Source: Bifidobacterium scardovii JCM 12489 = DSM 13734 (GTDB lineage Bacteria; Actinomycetota; Actinomycetes; Actinomycetales; Bifidobacteriaceae). From it: a DNA stretch of 64,000 nucleotides. A program made the translations under genes and the position numbers. The stretch covers positions 2,728,001-2,792,000 of the forward strand of contig NZ_AP012331.1 of the NCBI RefSeq assembly GCF_001042635.1, in the 5' to 3' direction. Shown here piece after piece: positions 34,599 to 43,590 of the stretch; the first letter of the stretch is position 1, and each line of letters begins with the position of its first letter. A model generated the notes under the pieces. The model was given only the letters and a program-made list of their open reading frames with translations, was not told the origin of the DNA and did no database searches.

Positions 34599-36221
34599 TC
34601 AGATGCCCTCGTGGATCAGCGCCCACGGCGACGGGAACTCGCCGACCCGGACCTCGATGAGCACCAGCTCGTGCGCGGCGGTCTCCTCGCGCATCACGGC
34701 CGCCAACTCGTCGGCCCCGGTCACCCGGCGCCCCTTGATGCCGTACGCTTCGGCGAGCGTCATGTAGTCCGGGTCCTTGAGGTCCGACGCGAAGAACCGG
34801 CCGCCGTACGTGTTCTTCTGGATGCGGTGCACATTGCCGAAATACCCGTCGTTGAACACGATGGCGATAAGCGGCAGTTCGTATTTCGCCATGGTCGACA
34901 GTTCCTGCATCGTCCATGCGAACCCGCCGTCGCCGCTGATCGACACCACGGTGCGGTCCATATCCGCCGCCTGGGCGCCCAGCGCGGTGGAGAACCCGTA
35001 TCCGAGCGTGCCCTCGTATCCCGGGTTGATGTAGGTTTCCGGAGCATACGCCGGGTAGCAGATGCCGGACACGTACCCGATCTGAGTGAGTTCCGTCACG
35101 TACACGGCATCATCGGGGATGTTGCCGCGGATCGCGTTCATGTACGCCAGTTGGGGTCTGACCGCCTCCAGCGAGTCCGCCACGAAATCGCGGGCGGCCT
35201 TGAACTCCTCGTCGCGTGCCGCCGGGCGGTATCCTTCCATCAGCGCGGTGAGCCGTTCGAGCGCGTATTTCGCGTCGCTGTGCACGGCGAGCGCCGGCTT
35301 GCGCGGCGCGCCGAGGTCGGCTTCATCGACGTTGATGCAGATGTACGGCGTGCCGGCCGTGTTCAAGGGCCCGCCGATACTGCCGAGGCACCGGCTGCCG
35401 ACCGACACGATCAGATCGGCGGATTCGCGCAGCTTGCGGAAGGCCAGCGGATCGAACGCGAGCGGATCGCGCGCGTCGATCGCGCCGCGCGCATCCTCGG
35501 TGACCACCACGGGGGCGTTCAGCAGATGCGCCAGATCGGTGAGCGCCTGGCTCGCGTGGGCGCCGCGCACGCCGGACCCGGCGTAGAGCAGCGGCCTCGC
35601 GCTGGCGGCGATCATATCGGCCGCGCGGCGCAGCGTATCCTCGGCCGGTTTGACGGCCTCCCCCGAAACATACGGGGCAATGGCAAGATCCGGCGGGATC
35701 GGCGCGGCCAGCACGTCCGGCGGAACCTCCAGCACCACTGGGCGCGGGCGACCCGAACGCAGCTGCCGGAACGCCTCCTCCACCAGCGAGGGGATCTGCT
35801 CGGCCGACGTGGCGCAGGCCGACCACTTGCTCAGATGGTGGATGATACCGCTCTGGTCGGGGATCTCGTGGAGCACTCCCTCGCCTTTGCCGATCTTGTC
35901 GGTGGCGATCTGCCCCGCGATGAGCAGCACGCGGGAATTCGTCGCGTACGCCGTGGCGAGCCCCGCGAGCGCGTTGAGCAGCCCCGGGCCCGGCACCACC
36001 ATGCCGACGCCCTCCTTGCCGGTGCTGCGCGCATAGCCGTCGGCCATATACGTCACGGCCTGCTCGTTGCGCGCGCAGATGAACCTGATGCGGTCGCGGC
36101 GGTAGTACAGCGCGTCGCATGCGGCGTCCAGCTGGATGCCCGGAATGCCGAACATCGTCGTCACGCCCTGCGCTATCAGTGCTTCCGCCAAGGCATCGCC
36201 ACCGGTGGTGAATCGCGTCAT
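34599..36221 (-). CDS. Thiamine-diphosphate-dependent decarboxylase/carboligase, acetolactate-synthase-like
   Basis: A 540-residue three-domain ThDP enzyme. The Pyr domain has the activating Glu53 in CARNEQAVTYMADGYAR (Asn replaces the usual His before it). The central domain includes DLIVSVGSRCLGSIGG. The PP domain has the GDGGFAWTMQELST...FNDGYFGN cofactor motif. It is about the size of acetolactate synthase large subunits but has no small subunit nearby. It could decarboxylate the 2-oxo acid made by the adjacent aminotransferase. ATG at 36221, eight bases after GGAG. Confidence 0.82.
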   Translation of the reverse strand: MTRFTTGGDALAEALIAQGVTTMFGIPGIQLDAACDALYYRRDRIRFICARNEQAVTYMADGYARSTGKEGVGMVVPGPGLLNALAGLATAYATNSRVLLIAGQIATDKIGKGEGVLHEIPDQSGIIHHLSKWSACATSAEQIPSLVEEAFRQLRSGRPRPVVLEVPPDVLAAPIPPDLAIAPYVSGEAVKPAEDTLRRAADMIAASARPLLYAGSGVRGAHASQALTDLAHLLNAPVVVTEDARGAIDARDPLAFDPLAFRKLRESADLIVSVGSRCLGSIGGPLNTAGTPYICINVDEADLGAPRKPALAVHSDAKYALERLTALMEGYRPAARDEEFKAARDFVADSLEAVRPQLAYMNAIRGNIPDDAVYVTELTQIGYVSGICYPAYAPETYINPGYEGTLGYGFSTALGAQAADMDRTVVSISGDGGFAWTMQELSTMAKYELPLIAIVFNDGYFGNVHRIQKNTYGGRFFASDLKDPDYMTLAEAYGIKGRRVTGADELAAVMREETAAHELVLIEVRVGEFPSPWALIHEGI

Positions 36222-36294
36222 TGCCAATACTCCAATCTGTTCAGTTCTATTCGGTTTTGCCGTTTGTTTGTTCGTTGTCGGTTGTCCGTATGCG

Positions 36295-36371
36295 CCCTGC
36301 GCGGCGGGATGAACCGCCGCGCAGGGGCGGGTGCGCCTGACGCGCGCGGCCGGGATTCGCCGGCCGCGCGC
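36295..36371 (-). terminator. Two consecutive GC-rich hairpins
   Basis: Stem 1 CCCTGCGCGGCGG/CCGCCGCGCAGGG (36295-36326) and stem 2 GCGCGCGGCCGG/CCGGCCGCGCGC (36342-36371). They lie immediately after the stop of the lipoprotein gene at 36378 and before the ThDP gene, so the two are probably separate transcripts. Confidence 0.65.
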
Positions 36372-36377
36372 CCCCGC

Positions 36378-38033
36378 TCACCGCTTGGTCAGATCCTCGT
36401 AGACCGGGCGGCCGTCGTAGGTGAAGCCGACGCCCTTGACCTGCGGCGTGGTCACCGCGGTGTCGTTCGCCATCCACAGCGGGATCGCCGGCAGATCCTG
36501 GAACAGGATCTCCTCGCTCTGCCGGTACAGCTCGTCGGCCTTGCCCGTATCCGGGGTCTCGTACGCCTGCTGGATCAGCGAGTCGAACTGCGGGTTGACG
36601 TAGTCGCCGTCGTTGCGGCCCTTGCCGAAGGCGTACTGGGAGTCGTACAGCTGGGCCAGGTAGTTCGCCGAGGACGGGTAGTCGGGAGCCCATCCGCCGC
36701 GGAACGCGCCGGTGAACTTGCGCTGGTCGCGCGCCTCGCCGAATTCGCTGGAGGTCGGCACCGGAGCGCCCTTCGCGTTGATGCCCAAGGCGTTCTTGAT
36801 GTTGTTGCAGACCGCGTCGACCCAATTCCGGTAGTTGCCGTCCGCATTGTAGGCGATGGTGAACTCGCCGCTCCACGGGGAGATCGCGTCGGCCTGGGCC
36901 CACAGCTTCCTGGCTTCGCCGGGGTTATACTGCAGCACCTCGTTGCCCTTGACGTTCTTGGAGTACGCGGACACCGACGGCGACAGGAAGTCGGTGGCGA
37001 CCGTGGCGGTGCCGTGGTAGATCTTCTCGGTGATGTTCTTGCGGTCGATCACCATGGAGATGGCCTTGCGGCGCAGATGGCCCTCCTCGTCATTGCCGAA
37101 GTGCTTCATACTCTGCGGAATGATCAGCGTGCTGATGTTGGAGCCGGTCTTGTTGTACGCCTTGATGCTCTTCACTTTCTCGAACGAGCCCATGGCCTCG
37201 TCCGGGATGCTCGACAGCAGGTCGAGGTTGCCGCCCTGCACGTCCGAATACGCCGCGGTGGTCTGGCTGTAGACCCTGAAATCGATGCCGTCGTTCTTCA
37301 CCTTGCGCACGCCCGTGTATTCCGGGTTCTTCACCAGCGTGATGCTCTGGTTGTGCTTCCACGATTCCAGCTTGTATGGCCCGTTGCCGACCGGCTTTTC
37401 GCCGAACGCCTTCGGGTCCTTGTAGAACGACTCCGGCAGCGGCATGAACGCGCAGAAGCTCAGCTCCGAGGGGAACACGGAATCCGGGGACGACATGTTG
37501 ATCACGAAGGTGCGGTCGTCCTTGACATCAAGGCCGGAAAGCTGGGCGTTCGGGTCGCCCTTCTCGTTCTGCAGATCGCCGTAGCCCTTGATGTTCGAGA
37601 AGAAGGACGCCGTGACCAAGCCGTTCGCCGCGTTCGCCGTGTAGCTCCACGCCTTGGTGGAGGACTCAGACGTCACCGGTGTGCCGTCCGAGAATTTCCA
37701 CCCGTCCTTGAGCTTCACGGTGTACTGCGTGGCGTCCGCGTTGGGGGTGATGGATTCGGCGACCTCGTTGACGGTCTTGTGGTCCGCACCGTTCGCCGAC
37801 ACCAGCCCGGAGAACAGCTCGAAGATGATCGGCATGCCGCCTGGCTCATAGGTGTCGCCCGGGATGAGCGGCTTCTGCGGCTCCGAACCGCTCACGCTGA
37901 TGACGTTGTCCTGCATCTCCTGGGCCTGCGCCGAACCGCAGGCCGCCGTGCCGGTCAGCATGGCGCATACCGCGATGGCGCCAGCCGCCGTTTTCAGCGC
38001 TTTGGCGATGTTTCCAAACCATATGCGACTCAT
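36378..38033 (-). CDS. Oligopeptide-binding lipoprotein (OppA/DppA-like)
   Basis: A 551-residue lipoprotein: a signal peptide with lipobox MLTGTAAC, then a full SBP family 5 fold (ITPNADATQYTVKLKDGWKF, GNGPYKLESWKHNQSITLV, LRRKAISMVIDRKNITEKIY). It binds peptides for an ABC importer, but no permease or ATPase gene is adjacent. It is the full-length paralogue that shows what the 31785 protein lacks. RBS GAGGAGAGGG; a CCCGAA-TCGC-TTCGGG dyad lies 70 bp upstream. Confidence 0.92.
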   Translation of the reverse strand: MSRIWFGNIAKALKTAAGAIAVCAMLTGTAACGSAQAQEMQDNVISVSGSEPQKPLIPGDTYEPGGMPIIFELFSGLVSANGADHKTVNEVAESITPNADATQYTVKLKDGWKFSDGTPVTSESSTKAWSYTANAANGLVTASFFSNIKGYGDLQNEKGDPNAQLSGLDVKDDRTFVINMSSPDSVFPSELSFCAFMPLPESFYKDPKAFGEKPVGNGPYKLESWKHNQSITLVKNPEYTGVRKVKNDGIDFRVYSQTTAAYSDVQGGNLDLLSSIPDEAMGSFEKVKSIKAYNKTGSNISTLIIPQSMKHFGNDEEGHLRRKAISMVIDRKNITEKIYHGTATVATDFLSPSVSAYSKNVKGNEVLQYNPGEARKLWAQADAISPWSGEFTIAYNADGNYRNWVDAVCNNIKNALGINAKGAPVPTSSEFGEARDQRKFTGAFRGGWAPDYPSSANYLAQLYDSQYAFGKGRNDGDYVNPQFDSLIQQAYETPDTGKADELYRQSEEILFQDLPAIPLWMANDTAVTTPQVKGVGFTYDGRPVYEDLTKR

Positions 38034-38101
38034 AATCCCTCTCCTCTGCTCATGCCGCCCGCGCACCTTGGCGGCGCCCTGACGGCCCGACGCGAATGCC
38101 G

Positions 38102-38117
38102 CCCGAATCGCTTCGGG
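38102..38117. promoter_or_regulatory. Dyad CCCGAA-TCGC-TTCGGG upstream of a peptide-binding gene
   Basis: It contains the 10-mer GAATCGCTTC, which recurs at 56512-56521, also about 70 bp before a binding-protein start. Candidate operator for a shared LacI-like regulator (inferred). Confidence 0.4.
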
Positions 38118-38303
38118 TTTCCTTCAGCGTTGACCGCCAACCTATGCGCGTCGTGTTTCTTTCCCCGCCATCGTGGATTGCGGGCGCATTTCCTCAAGGA
38201 AACCGGCGTGATGCGCCGTATTCTTCCCGTAACCGTCAGGAAATCACCGCGTGGGATAACGGGCGCGTACGTGGGCGCGGGCGCGCGATGAGCAAGGCGA
38301 GCC

Positions 38304-38474
38304 GGCATCCCGCATCATCAATTTGTTTACTCTGTCTGGCTCCCCTCTCTGAGGGGAGCTGTCGGCGAAGCCGACTGAGGGGAGATCACACGAATCGGCT
38401 TGATATCAGGCGTTCGCGGTATTCCTCCCCTCAGACCGCTTCTCGGCCGGCTCTCCTCGCCAAAGGGAGCCAGG
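38304..38474. repeat. Family A element, left end and interior, right end lost
   Basis: GCATCCCGCATCATCAATTT, the core CTGGCTCCCCTCTCTGAGGG, the sub-hairpin GTCGGCGAAGCCGAC, and a terminal GGGAGCCAGG without the outer repeat. It forms most of the region just upstream of the alcohol dehydrogenase start. Confidence 0.65.
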
Positions 38475-38500
38475 CACAGGCAAGGACAGGTGATCCCCTT

Positions 38501-39556
38501 ATGAAAACCGTCATATTCCGCGGCCCTTACGACGTCGCCGTCGAAGACCGGCCGATGCCGGAGATCACGCAGCCGACCGATGCGATCATCCGCATCGTCC
38601 GCAGCTGCGTCTGCGGGTCCGACCTGTGGTGCTACCGGGGGCTGTCCCCCTACACGGTGGGCGACGGTCTCGGGCACGAGTGCATCGGCATCGTCGAACA
38701 GGTCGGGCCGTCGGTTGCCTCCGTGCATGGAGGGGAACTGGTGATCTGCCCGTTCTCGTTCAGCTGCGGCGCATGCGCGAACTGCCGCAACGGCTTCGAA
38801 TCGAACTGCGGCGCAGGCGGCTGCTTCGGCGGCCCCGATGGATTGGCGGCCCAAGCCGAGTACCTCCGCGTGCCCTACGCCGATGGCACGCTGGTCACGG
38901 TCGCCGAATCGCCGACAAGGGAGCATTACCCGGACAAGCTGCTCGCCGCACTGACCACCCTGAGCGATGTGATGAGCACCGGGTTCCACGCGGCGGTCAG
39001 CGCCGGGGTCGGGCAAGGGGACACGGTCGTGGTCGTCGGCGACGGCGCCGTGGGATTGATGGGCGTGCTGGCGTGCGATATGCGGGGAGCCGCGCGCATC
39101 ATCGCGCTCAGCGGCCATGAGGACCGGCAGCGTCTGGCCGTATCGTTCGGCGCGACCGACATCGTGGCGTCCCGCGGGAGCAATGCCGTCCGCGACGTCA
39201 TGGCCCTGACCGACGGCGTCGGAGCCGACGCCGTGCTGGAATGCGTGGGATCCAAGCAGTCCACCGAAACAGCACTCGCCGTGGCCAGACCGGGATCGAC
39301 CGTCGGCCGCGTCGGGCTCCCCCACGGCGCGGAACTGACGGCCGCGAGCACGTTCTTCCGCAATGTCGGCGTGCGCGGCGGCATCGCGCCGGCGCACCGG
39401 TATGCCAAGGACCTGATCCCGGCGGTGATGTCCGGGCGGATCCACCCCGAGCGCGTCTTCACCGTGACCACCGGCCTCGCCAACGCGCCGGACGCCTACC
39501 GGATGATGGACCAGCGCACCACCGTCAAAGCGCTGCTCAAGGTCAGCGAGATCTAA
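38501..39556 (+). CDS. Zinc-dependent medium-chain alcohol dehydrogenase
   Basis: A 351-residue MDR enzyme. Catalytic-zinc residues are in VCGSDLW and GLGHECIGIV. The structural zinc loop is CGACANCRNGFESNC (C-x2-C-x2-C-x7-C). The NAD(P) Rossmann motif is VVVVGDGAVGLMG near residue 175. It oxidises or reduces an alcohol/aldehyde pair; the substrate is unknown. The start at 38501 follows AAGGACAGG. Its promoter region is largely made of a family A repeat. It may reduce an aldehyde produced by the ThDP enzyme (inference). Confidence 0.9.
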   Translation: MKTVIFRGPYDVAVEDRPMPEITQPTDAIIRIVRSCVCGSDLWCYRGLSPYTVGDGLGHECIGIVEQVGPSVASVHGGELVICPFSFSCGACANCRNGFESNCGAGGCFGGPDGLAAQAEYLRVPYADGTLVTVAESPTREHYPDKLLAALTTLSDVMSTGFHAAVSAGVGQGDTVVVVGDGAVGLMGVLACDMRGAARIIALSGHEDRQRLAVSFGATDIVASRGSNAVRDVMALTDGVGADAVLECVGSKQSTETALAVARPGSTVGRVGLPHGAELTAASTFFRNVGVRGGIAPAHRYAKDLIPAVMSGRIHPERVFTVTTGLANAPDAYRMMDQRTTVKALLKVSEI

Positions 39557-39625
39557 CAAGCGGTCTCACGCAGCATGCGCTCGGCGGCGAGCAGGTGCAG
39601 GTTGCTCTCCAGATCGGCTTTGCGC
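39554..39625 (-). pseudogene. C-terminal remnant of a lost gene
   Basis: A short minus-strand frame reads RRKADLESNLHLLAAERMLR then ETAC and a stop. The composition is protein-like (helical, Leu/Ala/Glu) but an in-frame stop lies just upstream. The parent family is not recognised. It is squeezed between the dehydrogenase stop and a family B element. Confidence 0.3.
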
Positions 39626-39688
39626 CGGGTCCCTCATCTCTGCCTACGAATCCCGTATTCCGTCACCCAACCACAATGTTGTCAGCGA

Positions 39689-39962
39689 CCTGTCTCGCAA
39701 ATAGTTGAGTGGTTCACGCCCCCGCTGGCGGGCCGAGCCGTGTAGCGGACGTCGGTGGCGTCCGTAGGCGAGGACACGACGACAGTCGCACAGAATATGC
39801 GGCCGAAGGCCGTCTCTGCTTGCAGGGCCCGGAGGGCTGTCGGCGAAGCCGACTGGGGGTGGCTGAAAATACCGCAATATCAAGCATTCGACCACCCTCC
39901 GGCGCTACGCGCCACCTCCCGCCAGCGGGAGATCAACCACTCAACTATTTGCGAGATAGACC
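39689..39962. repeat. Family B inverted-repeat element (about 274 bp)
   Basis: Termini GTCTCGCAAATAGTTGAGTG and its inverse CACTCAACTATTTGCGAGA, extended inward by GGTT and CCGCTGGCGG/CCGCCAGCGG. The interior has GCGGCCGAAGGCCGTC and GTCGGCGAAGCCGAC dyads, as in family A. No ORF. Another copy of its right end is at 13825-13901. Confidence 0.85.
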
Positions 39963-40080
39963 ACTGGATTAATGTTATTTAGATTAATGTTATTACGCCA
40001 ACATTAATTCGATATCCTGCGTTGCTGATTCGTTCGTCATGTTCGGCACCTCTCCACGGAAGAGCGCGGCCGCATAACAA

Positions 40081-40122
40081 ACGGCCCGGGTTCCCGCAAA
40101 ACCTTGCGGGGACCCGGGCCGT
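40081..40122 (-). terminator. Terminator of fhs
   Basis: A 19-bp stem (ACGGCCCGGGTTCCCGCAA with one mismatch) and AACC loop, 12 bp past the fhs stop, followed on the minus strand by TTTGTTATG. Confidence 0.85.
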
Positions 40123-40133
40123 CAACGCCGGTC

Positions 40134-41651
40134 TCACACGATCTTCGGCATCGGGGTGGTCAGCGAGGTGGTGAGGTTGACCTGCGCCAGTCCGGCGCCG
40201 GCGTGCACCTCGACCTTCTTCAGCGTCACGGTGCGCTCGTCCTGCGGGGCGCGGTCGTTGTCGGTCATGGTGGCCGGCGACTTGACCGCGACCAGCGCGA
40301 GATCATCGAGCGAGATCCCCGCTTCGGAGCACAGCGTGTTCGCCGCGCCGACCGAATCGAGGAAGCCGTCCTTAAACAGCACGCGATCGTTCGGCACGCC
40401 GTAGGCGTTCTCGGCGACCCACTTCACGTTTTCGATGAGCGGCATGCCCTTGTGGCTGTGCTGCGCGGGCGGCATCGAGCTGTTCGTCAGCACATCGACG
40501 AAGGCGTCGAGCTGCGAGGCCAGGCCGTCGCCGCCATCGCGGTACAGGTTGCCGATGATCGGCTCGCGGAATTCCAGGCGCTCCGCGGTCTCGCGCAGCT
40601 CGGGAATCTGATCGTCCTCGCCGTCCCACAGGTTGACCAGCGGGAACGCCGGGATGTCGAGCTTTTCGAGGCGGTCGACGTGGAACGGGTAGCGCCACGC
40701 GAGGTCGGGATCGTCGCGCCACGTCGAGGCGCGGGTCACGACGATCGCGGCGGATGGCCACTGCGCGCCGTACTCGCGGCAGGCGATGTCGAGCCACTTC
40801 TGCGCGCCGGCATCGGTGCCGTAGCCGGCCTCGACGATGACCACGTCGTGCAGCGCGCACGCCATCTCCACGGAGACCAGCGTCGGGATGCCGATCGACA
40901 CGTTGGCGAACGGGCCGCCGTGCACGTACACGGGCGAGCCGTTGACCGTCTCGGTCAGGGCCGGCTTGACCGCATCGGCCAGCATGTCGGTGATGCGCCA
41001 CAGGTCGACGAATTCGCCGAAGGTGACGGGCTTGCCGTCCTTGGTGCCGGCGATCATCTTCGCCACACGGTCGCCGATCTCGTCCATCGAGCGCGACAGC
41101 ACCACGATCTGCATGAGCTCGCAGGTCGGGGTGAGCACCACACGCTCGGCGACGTTGTTCTTGCCGGCGTCCACGGTGATCGAACGCAGCGAGCGCGACG
41201 GCACCTCGGAGACGCGCGGCACGAGGATCGTGTCGATGCGGCCCTCGTCGATCGCCTTCTCGGCGAAGGAGACGAGCAGGTTCTGCGCCGCGGCGATCGC
41301 GGCCATCTCGCCGCACAGACCCCAGTCGATGAGCTCGGGGTGGGTCAGCGAGGCCTTGCCGCCGCCCGACGCGCCGCCCTTGGAACCGGCCGCGGTGATA
41401 CCCATGCTCGGCTGGCGCAGCACGGCGGTCGCGTCGATGCCACGGGCGCGCAGCGCGTCGATCAGGGCGATGGTCGTGGTGGTCTTGCCTTCGCCACGGC
41501 TCGCCTTGAGCGGCGTATCGGCGGTGACAAGCACGATCTTGCCGTGCTTGCGCGGCGCATCCGGATTCGCCTTCAAATACTCCATGAAGCCGAAGGCGTC
41601 GATTTTCTGAACCAGACCGTACTGGCTGGTGAAGTCTGCGATAGTGGTCAC
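40134..41651 (-). CDS. fhs: Formate-tetrahydrofolate ligase
   Basis: A 505-residue enzyme making 10-formyl-THF from formate, THF and ATP in the cytoplasm. It shows the ATP-binding motif SRGEGKTTTTIALIDALRA (around residues 50-68), the stretch RQPSMGITAAGSKGGASGGG and the conserved region SLRSITVDAGKNNVAERVVL. At 505 residues it is shorter than typical 550-560-residue forms. It feeds one-carbon units to purine and formyl-methionine synthesis and can use formate from pyruvate formate-lyase. Start is GTG at 41651 with GGAAAGGAATCC before it. Terminator at 40081. Confidence 0.92.
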   Translation of the reverse strand: MTTIADFTSQYGLVQKIDAFGFMEYLKANPDAPRKHGKIVLVTADTPLKASRGEGKTTTTIALIDALRARGIDATAVLRQPSMGITAAGSKGGASGGGKASLTHPELIDWGLCGEMAAIAAAQNLLVSFAEKAIDEGRIDTILVPRVSEVPSRSLRSITVDAGKNNVAERVVLTPTCELMQIVVLSRSMDEIGDRVAKMIAGTKDGKPVTFGEFVDLWRITDMLADAVKPALTETVNGSPVYVHGGPFANVSIGIPTLVSVEMACALHDVVIVEAGYGTDAGAQKWLDIACREYGAQWPSAAIVVTRASTWRDDPDLAWRYPFHVDRLEKLDIPAFPLVNLWDGEDDQIPELRETAERLEFREPIIGNLYRDGGDGLASQLDAFVDVLTNSSMPPAQHSHKGMPLIENVKWVAENAYGVPNDRVLFKDGFLDSVGAANTLCSEAGISLDDLALVAVKSPATMTDNDRAPQDERTVTLKKVEVHAGAGLAQVNLTTSLTTPMPKIV

Positions 41652-41831
41652 TGCGGATTCCTTTCCTTGGATGATCGGTGAAACAGGTGGTCGGTGAAAC
41701 GAAACGGGTGGTCGATACCGCCGAGGGGCTGCGGGGACCGTTCTAGTGTGCCACACCGGGCATTCATCGCGTAATCCCGGCTCCTCCGTGGGGAAAACCG
41801 GGATCACGCGGCGAATATGCGGGGCGAACCA

Positions 41832-43505
41832 CTAGAAGTCGGACATATGGAAGCCGTTCTTCATCTTCATGCTCGTGGTGTAAAGCACCGCATCGAGCAG
41901 ATCGTCGGTTTCCTTCTTGAGCGCGTCGGCCATCCGCTGGTTGGCGGCGGTCAGCGCCTCGCGCACGCCGGCATTGCGGGTCGCGGCGATGATGCCGTCC
42001 GGATCGCCCATCGGCTGCACGTCGGCATCGTCGTCCTCGTCGTCCAGACCGAAGATATCGCCCCGCGCACCGGCATCGGCGTCCGCAGCGTCGCCGGCCG
42101 GCGCGGCCTCGACGGTCTCGTCATCGTCGATGTTCCACACGCCGTCGATGCCGGCGACCAGCGCGTCGGTGTCGGCCACGAAACGGTGTCCCATCGCGCC
42201 GGTCTTCTGCTGGTAGCGCTCGACGGCGTTCGAGGTGTCAGCGAACGCGGCGTCGCACAGGGCCGCGATCACGCGGTTCTCCCAGTAGAAGTTCTCGGTG
42301 GTCACGCGCGTGGTGGTGTCCTCGAGATACGCGGGCGTCTCGTTGACGTTCGAGTAGAACGGCACCAGCGTGTTGAACGGGTTGGAGCCGTAGGCGATCC
42401 ATTGGATCGCGCGGTACGCCTGCGGGCGGTACGGGCGGATCTGCATCACGGAGAGCTGGCTCTGGCGGTTGATGCCGATCGGGCGGTACAGGTGGCGGGT
42501 ATGCTCGTCGCCGAGCTTGCCGTACGGGTCGTAGGGCGTGCCCTGATAGTGGCTGGACAGCACGTACTTGATGTCCTCGATCGTCACCTTGCGCTCGGGC
42601 TGGCGGGCCCACGGGATGTCGTTGCTCTCCGGCCTGTGATCGGCGTCGGGACCGTCCCACACCTCGTCGTACGGGTTCAGGAAGCGCTGCATCACCCACG
42701 CGCGCGGCGTGTTGTAGACGTGGTCGGAGTCGGAGTGGGATCCGAAGGCGTCTCGCGGGTTGAACGGCGTGGTCGTCTCCACGGACAGGTCGAGATGGTT
42801 CTCCTCGATGAACTCGCCCAGATCGGCGGAGCACATGTGGTTCACCTGGTCGCCCAGCACGTCCTCCAGGTCGAACTCGTCGATGCCCAACTGGTTCGGC
42901 ATCGTCACGTATGCCTCGTCGGGCACGCGCTTGGCGATCCAGTGGTGGCCGCCGACGGTCTCCATCCACCAGATCTCGTTGGAATCCGAGAACGCGGTGC
43001 CGTTCATCTCGTACGTGCCGAACTCCCCGAGCAGCGCGCCGAGGCGGGCCACGCCCTCGCGGGCGGTGCGCGCGTACGGCAGCACCAGCGTGACGAAGTC
43101 CTCCTCGCCGATGCCGCCAGGCACCTCGGGCACGTAGCCCTCCTCGCCCTCGCGGCCCTTGGCCGGCTGGAACTCCACGAACGGATCGGCGCCGAGCACG
43201 CGCTCGTTGGTCGTCAGCGTTTCGGTGGCGCTCATCGCCACATTCGCCTCGTTGACGCCGGCCTCGCCCCAGATGCCCTCCTTGGGATCCGCGTTGGGCA
43301 CCGCGGTGTACTGCAGCGGCTCCTCCGGCAGATCGACCTCGACGTGGCTCAGCACGCTGCGGTAGTGCCGCGGCTGGTCCTCGGGCTTGACGACGATGAA
43401 ACGCTTCGGGTTGAACTCGCCGTTCGCGCTATCCTCGTTGCGGGCGATGATGGTGGAGCCGTCGTAGCTTGCGTCCTTGCCGATCAGAATCGTGGTGCAG
43501 GCCAT
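41832..43505 (-). CDS. C69-family dipeptidase (PepD-like)
   Basis: A 557-residue Ntn-hydrolase. The mature catalytic residue is Cys3 (MACTTILIGKDASYDGSTII) after removal of Met-Ala. Further family motifs are ARNEDS, GINRQSQLSVMQIRPYRP and WIAYGSNPFNTLVPFYSN. It cleaves a wide range of dipeptides in the cytoplasm. An acidic stretch near 490 (GLDDEDDDADVQ) is probably a loop. RBS AAGGAAG. It is a separate unit from the PEBP gene behind it. Confidence 0.93.
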   Translation of the reverse strand: MACTTILIGKDASYDGSTIIARNEDSANGEFNPKRFIVVKPEDQPRHYRSVLSHVEVDLPEEPLQYTAVPNADPKEGIWGEAGVNEANVAMSATETLTTNERVLGADPFVEFQPAKGREGEEGYVPEVPGGIGEEDFVTLVLPYARTAREGVARLGALLGEFGTYEMNGTAFSDSNEIWWMETVGGHHWIAKRVPDEAYVTMPNQLGIDEFDLEDVLGDQVNHMCSADLGEFIEENHLDLSVETTTPFNPRDAFGSHSDSDHVYNTPRAWVMQRFLNPYDEVWDGPDADHRPESNDIPWARQPERKVTIEDIKYVLSSHYQGTPYDPYGKLGDEHTRHLYRPIGINRQSQLSVMQIRPYRPQAYRAIQWIAYGSNPFNTLVPFYSNVNETPAYLEDTTTRVTTENFYWENRVIAALCDAAFADTSNAVERYQQKTGAMGHRFVADTDALVAGIDGVWNIDDDETVEAAPAGDAADADAGARGDIFGLDDEDDDADVQPMGDPDGIIAATRNAGVREALTAANQRMADALKKETDDLLDAVLYTTSMKMKNGFHMSDF

Positions 43506-43590
43506 GGTGATGTTACTTCCTTTCTCTGCTGCTGTATGCGGTGCTCCATGACGCCGGCCTCACTCCCCCGAGCGAGACCGGCGCGGCGCG

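Noticed and set aside
34611-38291. Long plus-strand open frame antisense to the ThDP and peptide-binding genes
   Set aside because: No recognisable motifs; the opposite strand encodes clear enzymes with full catalytic sites.
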